From: Sva-07 sp963716095
Lineage (GTDB): Bacteria; Actinomycetota; Acidimicrobiia; Acidimicrobiales; Ilumatobacteraceae
Direction: 5' to 3'
Length of the DNA stretch: 64,000 nucleotides
Assembly: GCA_963716095.1 (NCBI GenBank)
Contig: CAVQSV010000023.1
Coordinates: forward strand, 434,001-498,000
In this document: positions 52,636-63,042 of the stretch, one piece after another
Position numbering within the stretch: position 1 is the stretch's first letter
How the letters are laid out: each line of letters starts with the position of its first letter
Notes under the pieces: generated by a model
What the model saw: only the letters and a program-made list of their open reading frames with translations
What the model was told of the DNA's origin: nothing
The model's database searches: none
Translations under genes and position numbers: made by a program

Positions 52636-54375
52636 CTACTCGACGAAGCGGCGGACCCGGGCGCGCTTGCCGCGCATGGTGGTCGACTGCATGGTGTCGA
52701 TGACGTGGTCGACCTGCGCCTCGGGCACGCCGACCACCGAGTACGCGTCGGCGATGCGAATCGGACCGATGTCGCGCCCGACCAGGCCGGTCTCGTTGGC
52801 GATGGCGCCCACGAGGTCGCCCGGCCGAACGCCTGCCTTGCGGCCGAGGCTGACGTGCACGAAGCCCGTGCCCGCTCCGCCGGCCCGCTGCCCCTTGCCG
52901 CCGCGGTCCTTCTCGCCGGCGTTGCGGCCCTTGTTCTTGTCGAACTTCTTCTTGCCGTCGTTCGACTTGCCGCGCAGGCGATCGGAAGCGTCGGGGATCT
53001 CGAGCTCGTCGATCGTGGCGCCTCGGGACTCGTGCACCAACTTGATCGCAGCGAGCGCGATGTTGCGGTCGCTGTCGTCGCCGGCCAAGGCATGCAGCAC
53101 GGTGTTGAAGTCTTCGAGATCGACCGACGTCAACGCCTCGCGGATGGCGCCGACCGTCATCTCGATCTGGCGTTCGCGCAGGTCTGCCACCGTGGGCACC
53201 TTGGCGATCTCGAACTTCTGCTTCGTCAGCCGCTCGATGTTCTCGAGACCGCGCCGCTCGCGCGGCTCGGCGAGCGTGATGGCGACACCTTCGCGCCCGG
53301 CCCGGCCAACGCGGCCGATGCGGTGCACGTAGCTCTCGGCCGCCGACGGGACGTCGTAGTTGACGACGTGGGTCAGGGTGTCGACGTCGAGGCCGCGGGC
53401 GGCGACGTCGGTGGCGACCAGCAGTTCAGCCGTGCCGTCGCGCAGGCGGGACATCACGCGGTCGCGCTGGGCCTGGTCCATGCCGCCGTGGAGGGCCTCG
53501 GCGCGGTAGCCGCGACCGTTCATGGTCACCGTCAACTGGTCGACCTCGGTGCGGGTGCGGCAGAAGACCAACGCCGACTTCGGTGCCTCGATGTCGAGGA
53601 TGCGCCCCAGCGCCGACGGCTTGTGCGGGCGCTGCACGACGTACACCACCTGACGGACGAGCGCCTTGACGCCGGGCTCCGCGTCGGGCCGCCCGATCGT
53701 GATGCGCTGTGGGTTGCGCTGGTAGCGCTTGGCGATCGAGATGATGCGCTTCGGCATCGTCGCCGAGAACAGCACGGTCTGGCGATCATCGGGTGTGCTC
53801 TCGAGGATCGACTCGATGTCGTCGGTGAACCCCATGTCGAGCATCTCGTCGGCTTCGTCGAGGATCACGGTGTGGATCGCGTCGAGTGCGAGCGACCCGC
53901 GCCCGATGTGGTCGAGCGCTCGCCCAGGCGTGGCGACGACGACGTGCGCGCCACGGTCGAGCGCCTGGAGCTGCCGTCCGATCGGCTGACCGCCGAACAC
54001 CGGCACGACCTTGACGCCCAGCTTGCTGCCGTACTTGAACATGGCCTCGCTGACCTGTACCGCGAGCTCGCGGGTCGGAACGAGGACGAGGACCTGCGGC
54101 ACGCGGCGTGAGGCGTCGATCATCTGCAGCGCCGGAAGCGCGAACGCCGCAGTCTTGCCGGTCCCGGTCGCCGCCTGGCCGAGCAGGTCCTGCGCGGTCA
54201 GGAGGATCGGGATCGTCTCGCGCTGAATCGGTGTCGGTTCCTCGTAGCCCAGCTCGTCGAGTGCGCTGAGCAGCTCGTCGCGCAGGCCGAGTGCGGCGAA
54301 CCCTTCCTCGGTGGTGTCATGTGTCGATTGGTCGCCGACATCAATCGCTGCATCGGGTTGGGTTTCGTCGTTCAT
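52636..54375 (-). CDS. deaD: DEAD-box ATP-dependent RNA helicase (DeaD/CsdA-like)
   Basis: A 579-residue helicase. All core motifs are visible: Q motif (GYEEPTPIQRETIP), I (ATGTGKT), Ia (PTRELA), GG, Ib (TPGR), II (DEAD), III (SAT), IV (ALVFCRTR), V (ATDVAARGLD) and VI (HRIGRVGRAG). After it come a linker with basic clusters (KKKFDKNKGRNAGEKDRGGKG) and a DbpA-type RNA-binding domain, GFVHVSLGRKAGVRPGDLVG to TMRGKRARVRRF. This makes it a cold-shock/ribosome assembly helicase of the DeaD group. ATG 54375 has GGAGA just upstream. Intact. Confidence 0.93.
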   Translation of the reverse strand: MNDETQPDAAIDVGDQSTHDTTEEGFAALGLRDELLSALDELGYEEPTPIQRETIPILLTAQDLLGQAATGTGKTAAFALPALQMIDASRRVPQVLVLVPTRELAVQVSEAMFKYGSKLGVKVVPVFGGQPIGRQLQALDRGAHVVVATPGRALDHIGRGSLALDAIHTVILDEADEMLDMGFTDDIESILESTPDDRQTVLFSATMPKRIISIAKRYQRNPQRITIGRPDAEPGVKALVRQVVYVVQRPHKPSALGRILDIEAPKSALVFCRTRTEVDQLTVTMNGRGYRAEALHGGMDQAQRDRVMSRLRDGTAELLVATDVAARGLDVDTLTHVVNYDVPSAAESYVHRIGRVGRAGREGVAITLAEPRERRGLENIERLTKQKFEIAKVPTVADLRERQIEMTVGAIREALTSVDLEDFNTVLHALAGDDSDRNIALAAIKLVHESRGATIDELEIPDASDRLRGKSNDGKKKFDKNKGRNAGEKDRGGKGQRAGGAGTGFVHVSLGRKAGVRPGDLVGAIANETGLVGRDIGPIRIADAYSVVGVPEAQVDHVIDTMQSTTMRGKRARVRRFVE

Positions 54376-54443
54376 TGCGGTCTCCAAGTGGGGGAATTGA
54401 CCAACGATACGAACAGACGGCCCCGGATCGAACAGAATGTTCC

Positions 54444-55649
54444 ATGGCCTACATCTCCAACCGGGTGGTCCACGACGCTGACGCGCACATCATGGAGCCT
54501 CCGAACTGGCTGCGTGATCACGCCGACCCCGACATCCGCGACCGCATCGATCGGCCCGGCTACGCCAACGAACTCGCTCAAACCGGAGACGGCGAACACG
54601 GCGGCGACCAGGACCGCATCGACGCAGCGTTTGCCCGCCTCACCGAACGACATCGCACCGACGAGTTCCTCGCCGACGAAGACGTCGAGGTGATGAACCG
54701 GAAGAACTTCGCCGCCACCGGATCGTTCCTCGCCGACGACCGTCCACGGGTGCTCGACTACATCGGCGTGCAGAGCCAGTTGCTCTTCAACACGTTCCAC
54801 AACAGCCGCCTGTACCAGTGGGAGCACCAGCCCGACCTCGACCTCGCGTACGGCACCGCACGAGCTCACAACCGTGGCATGGTCGAGTTCTGCTCGGTCG
54901 ATTCCCGGCTGCTGCCGACCTGTTACGTACCGCTCGCCGACTTCGACCGGGCGTCGGCGATGGCCGGCGAAGCGATCGACATGGGGGCTGCTGCGCTCCT
55001 CGTCGCCTCGGGCTGTCCTGCCGGTCATTCGCCGTCGCACCGCTCGCTCGACCCGGTGTGGCATCAGGCCGAAGAGGCCGGGATCCCCGTCGTGTTCCAC
55101 GTCGGCGGAACCGGCGACCTGATCGACCCTGCGTACTTCCAGAACGGGCTTCCGATCCCCGCCGACTTCCACGGGGGTGAGGAGAACTTTCGTTCCGTCG
55201 ACTACATGGCGATCCCCTTCCCGCCGATGCAGACCCTTGCCACGCTGATCTTCGATGGTGTGCTCGAGCGATTCCCGAACCTCCGGGTCGGTGTGATCGA
55301 GCAGGGTTGCAGCTGGGTTCCGAGCTGGATGAAGCAGATGGAATCGGCCATGGACGCCTTCGGCCGCCACGAGGATCGCCTGCAGAAGCTGTCGCTGCGG
55401 CCGAGCGAGTACGTCGAGCGTCAGGTCCGGGTCACCCCGTACCCGACCGAGGACGTCGGCTGGGTCACCGATCAGATCGGCTCGAACGTGCTGCTGTTCA
55501 ACACCGACTACCCGCACGTCGAAGGGGGGCGGCGACCGTTCGAGCGCTTCGAGAAGAGCCTCGGCGACCGCTCCGAGGAGGTCCGCCAGCGCTTCTACGC
55601 CGACAACTTCGTCGACCTCATGGGCACCGCCGTCGCCGCCCTCGTCTGA
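54444..55649 (+). CDS. Amidohydrolase family protein (ACMSD-like barrel)
   Basis: A 401-residue amidohydrolase_2-type TIM barrel. It opens VVHDADAHIMEPPNWLRDHA, where DAHIME is the metal-binding HxE/HxH-like strand. GIPVVFHVGGTGDLIDP holds the barrel His, and LLFNTDYPHVEGG the C-terminal Asp motif (TDYPH). Others: RVLDYIGVQSQLLFNTFHNS and NLRVGVIEQGCSWVPSWMKQ. These proteins cleave C-C or C-N bonds of aromatic or cyclic compounds and are abundant in actinobacteria that degrade them. Substrate unknown. ATG 54444 fits the conserved start. Divergent from the helicase, 68 bases apart. Confidence 0.88.
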   Translation: MAYISNRVVHDADAHIMEPPNWLRDHADPDIRDRIDRPGYANELAQTGDGEHGGDQDRIDAAFARLTERHRTDEFLADEDVEVMNRKNFAATGSFLADDRPRVLDYIGVQSQLLFNTFHNSRLYQWEHQPDLDLAYGTARAHNRGMVEFCSVDSRLLPTCYVPLADFDRASAMAGEAIDMGAAALLVASGCPAGHSPSHRSLDPVWHQAEEAGIPVVFHVGGTGDLIDPAYFQNGLPIPADFHGGEENFRSVDYMAIPFPPMQTLATLIFDGVLERFPNLRVGVIEQGCSWVPSWMKQMESAMDAFGRHEDRLQKLSLRPSEYVERQVRVTPYPTEDVGWVTDQIGSNVLLFNTDYPHVEGGRRPFERFEKSLGDRSEEVRQRFYADNFVDLMGTAVAALV

Positions 55650-55733
55650 CACCCCGTGACACGTTGCCGTTGACCGTGCACTCCACCATGGGTCGCACTC
55701 TTCGTCCGGCGGAGTTTCTGTGATCATGGCTTC

Positions 55734-56473
55734 ATGATCCCGATGCAGCGACTCCCTCGAACCCGCGGCGAGCGCGGATCTGTGGTCTGCATCCTTGTCG
55801 TCGCCGCCTGCTCGACGACGGCGTCGCCGCCGCCTGCTCCGACGACGGTGACGGGGTCGCCCAATCCGACCAAACGGCGATTGCCGAGACATTCGATGTG
55901 TCCGCCGATCGCACCTCCGGGGACACGGTGCTGTCGGTCGACAACACCTGGCAGTGGCAGCTCCAAGGTGAGGTCGACACGTCCTACGACGTGGACGTGT
56001 ACGACATCGACCTGTTCGACACCCCCGCCGACACGCTGTCGGCCTTGCGCGTCGCCGGGCGAGTCGTCATCTGCTACTTCTCGGCGGGATCGTATGAGGA
56101 GTGGCGTCCAGACGCCGCCCGGTTCGTCGCCGACGACCTCGGCGTCACGCTCGATGGTTGGGACGACGAACATTGGGTCGACATCCGGTCGGCCTCGGTC
56201 CGAGAGGTGATGGCGCAACGGCTCGACCTCGCTGTCGATCGGGGCTGCGCCGGCGTCGAGCCCGACAACGTGACCGCCTACGACAACGACACCGGTTTCG
56301 ATCTCACCGCCGACGATCAGCTCGACTTCAACCGGTTTCTGGCCGGCGCCGCGCAGGAGCGGGATCTGCTGATCGGGCTGAAGAACGACCTCGAACAGAT
56401 CCCCGAACTCGTTGATCATTTCGACTTCGCCGTCAACGAGCAGTGTCACGAGTACGACGAGTGCGACGTCTAG
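55734..56473 (+). pseudogene. GH114-type endo-alpha-1,4-polygalactosaminidase lipoprotein, frameshifted and 3'-truncated
   Basis: ATG 55734 opens a lipoprotein signal (GSVVCILVVAACSTTAS) with a Pro/Thr linker. After a frame change near 55870-55885 the catalytic domain follows: DNTWQWQLQGEVDTSYDVDV, VAGRVVICYFSAGSYEEWRP, LDGWDDEHWVDIRSASV, GCAGVEPDNVTAYDNDTGFD (catalytic Asp/Glu region) and NRFLAGAAQERDLLIGLKND. It stops at QCHEYDECDV, where intact relatives carry about 40 more residues. Normally secreted and active on galactosamine polymers. Directly after the stop a different gene fragment starts. Confidence 0.75.
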
Positions 56474-56474
56474 G

Positions 56475-56822
56475 CCGATCCACATCTCGAGCGGGCAGGT
56501 CACGGTCGTCGAGGGCGCCGGGGCCATCGCCGGTGCGCTGAGCGAGTTCGACGAACCGCCGTCGGTGTCGCTCCTGCTGGCACCCGGAGATGTCCTGGTC
56601 ATGTACACCGATGGTCTGCTCGAGTCGCCGACGCCGCGGCTGGCCGCCGAGGATCTCGTTGCACATCTCGGGCGTGCTGTGTCGGAAGGCGCTGAGGTGA
56701 TGGACGTGATCGATGATCTGATCGCGGCCGGACAGGAGCCTGGCAACGACGACAGCGACGACACGGCGGTCCTCGTCTTGAGGGTCGATGCAGTCGGGGC
56801 TTCGACAACGCCGTCGACCTGA
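56475..56822 (+). pseudogene. SpoIIE-type (PP2C) serine phosphatase, C-terminal fragment
   Basis: Reads SSGQVTVVEGAGAIAGALSE, VSLLLAPGDVLVMYTDGLLE, SPTPRLAAEDLVAHLGRAVS and the metal-binding NDDSDDTAVLVLRVD. This is the last third of SpoIIE/RsbU phosphatases, which control anti-anti-sigma factors. The N-terminal two thirds are absent and the sequence begins within two bases of the GH114 stop. The nearby RsbW/SigB-like pair at 48.9 kb is a related pathway, but linkage to this fragment is speculative. Confidence 0.65.
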
Positions 56823-56916
56823 GTCGTTCCGTCGGGCGGGAACGCCCACTGCGATGCCGAGTGAGAACCTCGGCATCCGACCGACTACCGGCCGGCGAAA
56901 CGGGTAGAACCTGCAG

Positions 56917-59319
56917 GTGGAGCCAACCCCAGACCTCGTTGCGTCGTATCGGATCCAACTCACACCATCGTTCGGCTTCGCCGAAGCGCTCGGACTGCTC
57001 GATCACCTCGCCGCAGTGGGGGTGAGCCACCTCTACCTCTCGCCGATCGCCGAGGCGGTCAGCGGGAGCCTCCATGGATACGACGTCACCGACCACACGA
57101 AGGTGCGCGCAGAGTTCGGTGGTGAGCTTGCGCTGACCCGCCTGCTCGACGCGGCCTTCGAGCAGGGGCTCGGTGTCGTCATCGATCACGTGCCGAACCA
57201 CATGTCGGTCAACGACGCCCACCTCAACGCACGATGGTGGGAGATGCTCCGCGACGGGCCCAGCTCGCAGGCTGCGGACTGGTTCGACGTCGACTGGGAC
57301 GCTGGCGACGGACGCGTCATCGTGCCCAAGCTCGGCGACCCACTCGAGGTGGTGGTCGCCCGGGGCGAACTGTCGATCGGCGAGGGAGACCTGGGTCGAG
57401 AGCTGCGCTACGGTCCCACTGCGCTTTCCCCTGGCGGCGGGAACAGAGCACCTGGACGTCGCCGAGGCCGTCGAACGCCAGCACTACCGGTTGCAGTGGT
57501 GGCGCGAGCCGGCCCGCAACGTCCGTCGCTTCTTCACGGTCGACGACCTCGTCGCGGTGTGCGCCGAACAGCCCGACGTGGCCGAGGTGATCGACACGAT
57601 CCCAGCACGGCTGGCATCGCATCCGGCGTTCGCCGGCGTTCGTGTCGACCACGTCGACGGTCTGGCCCATCCCGAGGCGTACCTGCAGGGCCTTCGCGAC
57701 CGCATCGGGACACACCGATGGTTGCTCGTCGAGAAGATCCTTGCGGTCGGTGAGACCCTGCCGGCGTCGTGGCCCGTCGATGGCACCACCGGCTACGAAC
57801 ACATCCGCGTCACCGAGCATGCACTGCTCGACCCGGCAGCAGAGCAGCCCCTGACCGAGCTGTGGGACGACCTCACCGGCGACGTCAGGAGATTCGAACA
57901 GATCGAAGACGAGGCGCGACGCGAGGCAATCGCCGGCGGCCTGCAGCCGGACCTCGACCGGCTGATTCGCGCGATCACGTCGACCGGCATCGCCGACGTC
58001 GAGCGGCTTCGAGCAGCGGTCGTCGAGCTCACGATCGGGGTGCACCGATACCGGACCTATCTTCCCGATGATGCAGCATCGGTCGGCGAACTGGATGCCG
58101 CATTCGAGCGAGCGTCGGTTCGGCGACCCGATCTCGTCGACGAACTGGCCGAGCTCGTCGACGAGATCCGCCGCCGACCAGCGATTGCCACCCGGTGGGA
58201 ACAACTGTGTAGTCCGGTGATGGCGAAAGGCGCCGAAGATCGCGCGTTCTACCGATACCTGCGTCTCGCCTCGCTGTGCGAGGTCGGTGGCGCACCGGGG
58301 CAGTGGTCGCTGACCGCTGATGCGTTCCACCGACACCAGATCGACGTGCAGCAACACGCTCCGGCTGGCGATGCTGGCCGGCACCACCCACGACACCAAG
58401 CGCTCGGAAGGGGTCCGTGCCCGATCGTTGGCGCTCGCCGAGATCGCCGACGACTGGGCGGCGACCGTGCGGTCGTGGTTCGACGCCCACGGCGAACTGA
58501 TCGAAGGTGTCGATGCCGCAACGGTGCTGCTGGCGTTGCAGACGGCGGTGACTGCATGGCCGATCGACGCTGATCGGCTGACCGAGTACTTGGTGAAGTC
58601 GGCGCGCGAGGCCGATCTGCACACGTCGTGGACCGACACCGACGCGACCTACGAGTCGGCGCTCGCCCGACTGGCCACCGCAGTTGACGGATGCGCTGGG
58701 CGGCGTCGACTCGGACGCCGGCCCGACGAGCGCGCTCGCCGGGATGATCGAGCGCACGCGACGGCCGGGCTGGGCGCTGTCGTTGGGGGCGCTCGCGATT
58801 CGGCTCACGTCGCCGGGCGTGGCGGACCTCTATCAGGGAACGGTGGCCTTCACCTACTCGCTCGTCGATCCGGACAATCGCGTCGAACCCGACTGGGACG
58901 AGCGACGGGCGCTGGTCGAGACCGCACGTCGACTCGATGGACCCACCTCGTGGAAGCAGTCGGACGTCGAAGCATCCAAGGCGGTCGTGATCACCCGCAC
59001 CCTCGCACTGAGAAGACGCCGGCCAGCGGCGTTCGGCGCATCGGCGGGGTACGTCCCGCTGGCGATCTCCGGCACACACGCAGGGCGAGCGCTCGCGTTC
59101 GCTCGGACGGCCGATGATCGACCCGTCGTCGTGACGATCGCCGCCACCCGCTCCGTTGGAGTCGACTCGTGGGCCGACACGACGATCGTCCTTCCGGAGG
59201 GCACGTGGCAGGACCGGCTCGCCGATGATCAGACCGTGGTCGCAGGTGGCATCGACGTACCGCTCGCCACGTGGCTCGACCGGTTCCCGGTCGCCGTGCT
59301 CGAGCGCATCGACGGGTGA
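56917..59319 (+). pseudogene. treY: Malto-oligosyltrehalose synthase TreY, three frame changes
   Basis: GH13 enzyme that turns the reducing end of maltodextrin into a trehalosyl unit. Start GTG 56917: SYRIQLTPSFGFAEALGLLD, VSHLYLSPIAEAVSGSLHGY, GVVIDHVPNHMSV are classic TreY. Frame changes near 57412, 58353 and 58683 separate further expected blocks: FAGVRVDHVDGLAHPEAYLQ (nucleophile Asp), WLLVEKILAVGETLP (acid Glu), AMLAGTTHDTKRSEGVRARS and LTSPGVADLYQGTVAFTYSL. Total about 800 residues, normal. Everything is in order, so the breaks are likely single-base sequence errors. Converges on treZ with five bases between stops. Confidence 0.85.
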
Positions 59320-59324
59320 CGACG

Positions 59325-61125
59325 TCAGTGGTCGTTGCGAACGCTCAGTCGGGCCGACCAGGCACCGATCGTCGCGGGCAGATGGCCGGGTCCTCCCCAG
59401 CGTTCGTCCGCGGTGTCGACGACGATGGTGTCGCTCGGATCTGCGGCGGGGTGCTCGACGGCAGCTCCTGCGAAGTTGAAGATCAGTGACGCAGTCGCGG
59501 TCGGGGTCGACCGCACCACGAAGACTGCGTCGTCGACGATCGACACGTGCTGCTGCGCTGCCGGATCGGTGAGCACCGGATACCCGCGTCGAATCCGCAG
59601 CAACTCGGTGTACAGGGCGAGGCGCGATCGGTGAGGTTCGCGCTCGGTCAGCGTGACGTCGAGCACCGCTGACGCGAACGTCGTTGGGTCGGCCGGGTCG
59701 GCCACGTCACCGGTCCCGACGGCGTCGGCGAACTCTCGCCGACGGCCTTGGCGCACGGCCTCGATCAGGTCGGGGTCACCGTGGTCGATGAAGTAGGGGA
59801 ACGGCGCGGTCTCGCCGTACTCCTCGCCCATGAACAGCATCGGGGTGAACGGCGACAAGAGGATCGCAGCGGCAGCGAGGCGGTGGCGGGGGTCGTCGAT
59901 CGGCGCGTCGGCGAGCATCCGTGCCCCGGCAGGGGTGTTGCCGACGTGGTCGTGGTTGGTGTCGAACACGACGAAACGGCGGTGATCGATGTCGTCTGCG
60001 GGCGCACCGTGGCGGCGATCGAAGCCTGCCGAGTACTGCCCCGAGTAGACCCATCGACGCTCCCAGGCCTTCGCAACATCGGCCGCACCTGCATAGTTCG
60101 CGTAGTACTCGTGGTGATCGCCGGTGAGCGCAACCCGCAGGGCGTGATGGAAGTCGTCGTTCCAGACGGCGTCGCAACCCCATCCCTGCTCCGCCTCGGG
60201 ACGAACGATGCGCGGATCGTTGGCCGAGCTCTCGATGGTGACCAGTGCCGTGCGGCCCGCCGACACGGCAGCGGCATGCACCGCCGTCGTGAGCTCGTGG
60301 ACGAACGGAATCGGTGTCGGGTCGAAGATGGCGTGAACGGCATCGAGTCGAAGACCGTCGAGATGGAAGTCGCGCACCCAACCGACGGCGTTCTCGATGA
60401 AGTAGCGCCGCACGTGATCGCTGCCGGCTCCGGCGACGTTCATCGCGTCGCCCCACGGCGTGCGGTAGGCGTCGGTGAAGTACGGCCCGAACCGTCGCGA
60501 GCACGTTCCCCTCCGGACCCATGTGGTTGTAGACCACGTCGAGGATCACGGCCAGGCCGAAGCGGTGAGCAGCGTCGACGAATCGGGCCAAGCCCTCCGG
60601 CCCTCCGTACGAGTGCTGCACCGCGAAGGGGAACACCCCGTCGTAGCCCCAGTTGCGCGTCCCGGGGAACTCGGCGACGGGCATCACCTCGATCGTGGTG
60701 ATGCCGAGTTCGCGGAGCCGAGGCAGATGGCGGATCGCAGCGTCGAACGTGCCGTCGTCGGTCAGGGTGCCCACGTGGAGCTCGTACAGCACGGTGTCGG
60801 CCAACTCGATGCCGGCCCAGTCGTCGTCGTGCCAACGGAACACCGAGTCGTCGACCACTGCCGACGGCCCGTGCACGCCGTCGGGCTGCCACCGCGACGC
60901 CGGGTCGGCGAGGGCGTCTCCGTCGACGACGTAGCGGTATCGATCGCCGTGTGTGACCCCGTCGACATCGCCGACCCAGTACGCGCCGTCCCGATGCAAC
61001 GGTTGGTGTCTGACACCGATCGTCACATCGACGGTCGTGGCGTCCGGTGCCCACACCACGAAGCGGGTGCGGCCACCGGCGACGACGGTTGCGCCGAGCC
61101 GTGTGGTGTCGGTCGCCGACGTCAC
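59325..61125 (-). pseudogene. treZ: Malto-oligosyltrehalose trehalohydrolase TreZ, one frame change
   Basis: GH13 enzyme that releases trehalose from the TreY product. Start GTG 61125, nine bases after glgB. N-terminal carbohydrate module (TRFVVWAPDATTVDVTIGVR), then YELHVGTLTDDGTFDAAIRH, VAEFPGTRNWGYDGVFPFAV, LAVILDVVYNHMGPEGN. Near 60493 one base moves the frame to FGPYFTDAYRTPWGDAMN and on to FHLDGLRLDAVHAIFDPTP (nucleophile), ALVTIESSANDPRI (acid), FVVFDTNHDHVGNTPAG and LLSPFTPMLFMGEEYGE. Complete otherwise (about 600). Part of the malQ-glgB-treZ series. Confidence 0.88.
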
Positions 61126-61134
61126 GGGTGGTGC

Positions 61135-63042
61135 TCAGTCCTCGGGGGCGAGGAAGACGGCGCCCAGCGGCGGCAGGGTCAACACGACCGACTGGTGGAA
61201 TCCGTGCGAGTCGACCGGCACGGTGTCGACCGCGCCGTGGTTGCCGAGCCCACTGCCGCCGTAGACGGCTGCGTCGGAGTTGGCCAGTTCGGTCCACCGG
61301 CCGGGCTTCGGCACGCCGAGGCGGTAGTTGTGCCGCGGGGTCGGCGTTGCATTGAAGACCACGAGCACCGGCCGAGCGTCGTCGGTGGGGTCCTTGCGGA
61401 GCCACGCGTACACGCTCTGGTCGGCGTCTGCTCCTTCCACCCACTGCAGACCGCCAGGATCACTGTCGCCCCGGTGCATCGCCGGTTCGGCGGCGTAGAG
61501 GCGGTTGACGTCGGCGAGCCAGGTACGCACGCCGCGGTGGCCGTCGGCATCGTGGAGCGACCAGTCGAGCGTGCTCTCGTGGTTCCACTCGACTCGGGTG
61601 GCCAGTTCAGCGCCCATGAACAGCAGCTTCTTGCCCGGCTGCGCCCACTGCATCGCATACAGCAAACGCAGGTTGGCGAACTGCTGCCAGTCGTCGCCGG
61701 GCATCTTGCCCAGCAACGACCCCTTGCCGTGGACCACCTCGTCGTGGCTGAGCGGCAGCACGAAGTGCTCGCTGGCTGCATACACCGAGCGGAACGTGAT
61801 CTCGCCGTGATGCCAACGTCGGTGGACGGGATCGTGCTGCAGGTAGGCGAGCGTGTCGTGCATCCAGCCCATGTCCCACTTGAAGCCGAAGCCGAGCCCG
61901 CCGATGTAGGTCGGCCGACTCACCATCGGCCACGACGTCGATTCCTCGGCCATGGTGGCCACGTCCGGGAACTCGCCGTACACCGCTTCGTTGAGTTGGC
62001 GGAGGAACACGATCGCGTCGAGGTTCTCGCGGCCGCCGTACTCGTTCGGGATCCACTCACCCTCGTTGCGCGAGTAGTCGAGGTAGAGCATCGATGCCAC
62101 GGCATCGACCCGCAACCCGTCGACGTGGTAGCGATCGAGCCAGCACATCGCGCTGGAGACGAGAAACGAGCGCACCTCGTTGCGGCTGTAGTTGAAGATC
62201 GCCGAGTTCCAGTCGGGGTGGTAGCCCTGGCGGGGGTCGGCGTGCTCGAAGAGGTGCGTCCCGTCGAATTCGTACAGCCCGTGGCTGTCGGTGGGGAAGT
62301 GCGACGGCACCCAGTCGAGGATCACGCCGACACCACGTTGGTGCAGCCGGTCGATCATCCGCATCAGGTCCTGCGGTGTGCCGTAGCGGGCGCTCGGCGC
62401 GAAGAAGCCGGTGGTCTGGTAGCCCCACGACCCATAGAACGGGTGCTCCATGATCGGCAGCAACTCGACGTGGGTGAACCCGTGCGCGAGCACGTGATCG
62501 GCGATCGGGTCGGCCAACTCGTCGTAGCGGGGGAATCGCTTGCCGTCGGTGACATGTCGTCCCCACGACCCCAGGTGCACCTCGTAGATCGACACCGGTG
62601 CATCGAGGGCGATGCGGTCGCCTCTGGTCGCCATCCACTCGTCGTCGTCCCACTCGTAGGAGAGATCGGCGATCACCGAGGAGATCGACGGCGGTTCCTC
62701 GGTGGCGGCCCCGACCGGATCGGACTTCTCGACCACCGATCCCGTCGACGTGGTCACCCGGTACCGGTACGAATCGCCGATCTTCGCGCCGTCGACCCAA
62801 CCACTCCACACACCCGACTCGCTGCCATCGAGCCGGTGCTCGTGTTCCCAACCGTCGAAGGAACCGACCACGGCGACGCCATGGGCGTTCGGTGCCCAGA
62901 CGGCGAAGTTGGATCCGCCGTCGGCGGGCTGCGCCCCGAATCGGCGATGCAGGTACCGGTGTGTTCCCTCGTTGAAGAGATAGCGGTCGAGTTCGTCGGC
63001 GCGTGCCGGGAGGCTGTCGCCGCTGGTGTGGTGCTCCGTCAT
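61135..63042 (-). CDS. glgB: 1,4-alpha-glucan branching enzyme GlgB
   Basis: A 635-residue GH13 enzyme making alpha-1,6 branches in glycogen-like glucan. CBM48 module: NFAVWAPNAHGVAVVGSFDG. Catalytic barrel: IYEVHLGSWGRHVTDGKRFP, HVELLPIMEHPFYGSWGYQT, VILDWVPSHFPTDSHGL, nucleophile Asp in YHVDGLRVDAVASMLYLDYS, acid Glu in ATMAEESTSWP, and LPLSHDEVVHGKGSLLGKMP. It ends with the C-terminal beta domain (LTLPPLGAVFLAPED). Shorter than the E. coli enzyme (728) because the N1 module is missing, as in many bacteria. ATG 63042 is inside a frame that is open from malQ without a stop. Intact. Confidence 0.95.
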   Translation of the reverse strand: MTEHHTSGDSLPARADELDRYLFNEGTHRYLHRRFGAQPADGGSNFAVWAPNAHGVAVVGSFDGWEHEHRLDGSESGVWSGWVDGAKIGDSYRYRVTTSTGSVVEKSDPVGAATEEPPSISSVIADLSYEWDDDEWMATRGDRIALDAPVSIYEVHLGSWGRHVTDGKRFPRYDELADPIADHVLAHGFTHVELLPIMEHPFYGSWGYQTTGFFAPSARYGTPQDLMRMIDRLHQRGVGVILDWVPSHFPTDSHGLYEFDGTHLFEHADPRQGYHPDWNSAIFNYSRNEVRSFLVSSAMCWLDRYHVDGLRVDAVASMLYLDYSRNEGEWIPNEYGGRENLDAIVFLRQLNEAVYGEFPDVATMAEESTSWPMVSRPTYIGGLGFGFKWDMGWMHDTLAYLQHDPVHRRWHHGEITFRSVYAASEHFVLPLSHDEVVHGKGSLLGKMPGDDWQQFANLRLLYAMQWAQPGKKLLFMGAELATRVEWNHESTLDWSLHDADGHRGVRTWLADVNRLYAAEPAMHRGDSDPGGLQWVEGADADQSVYAWLRKDPTDDARPVLVVFNATPTPRHNYRLGVPKPGRWTELANSDAAVYGGSGLGNHGAVDTVPVDSHGFHQSVVLTLPPLGAVFLAPED

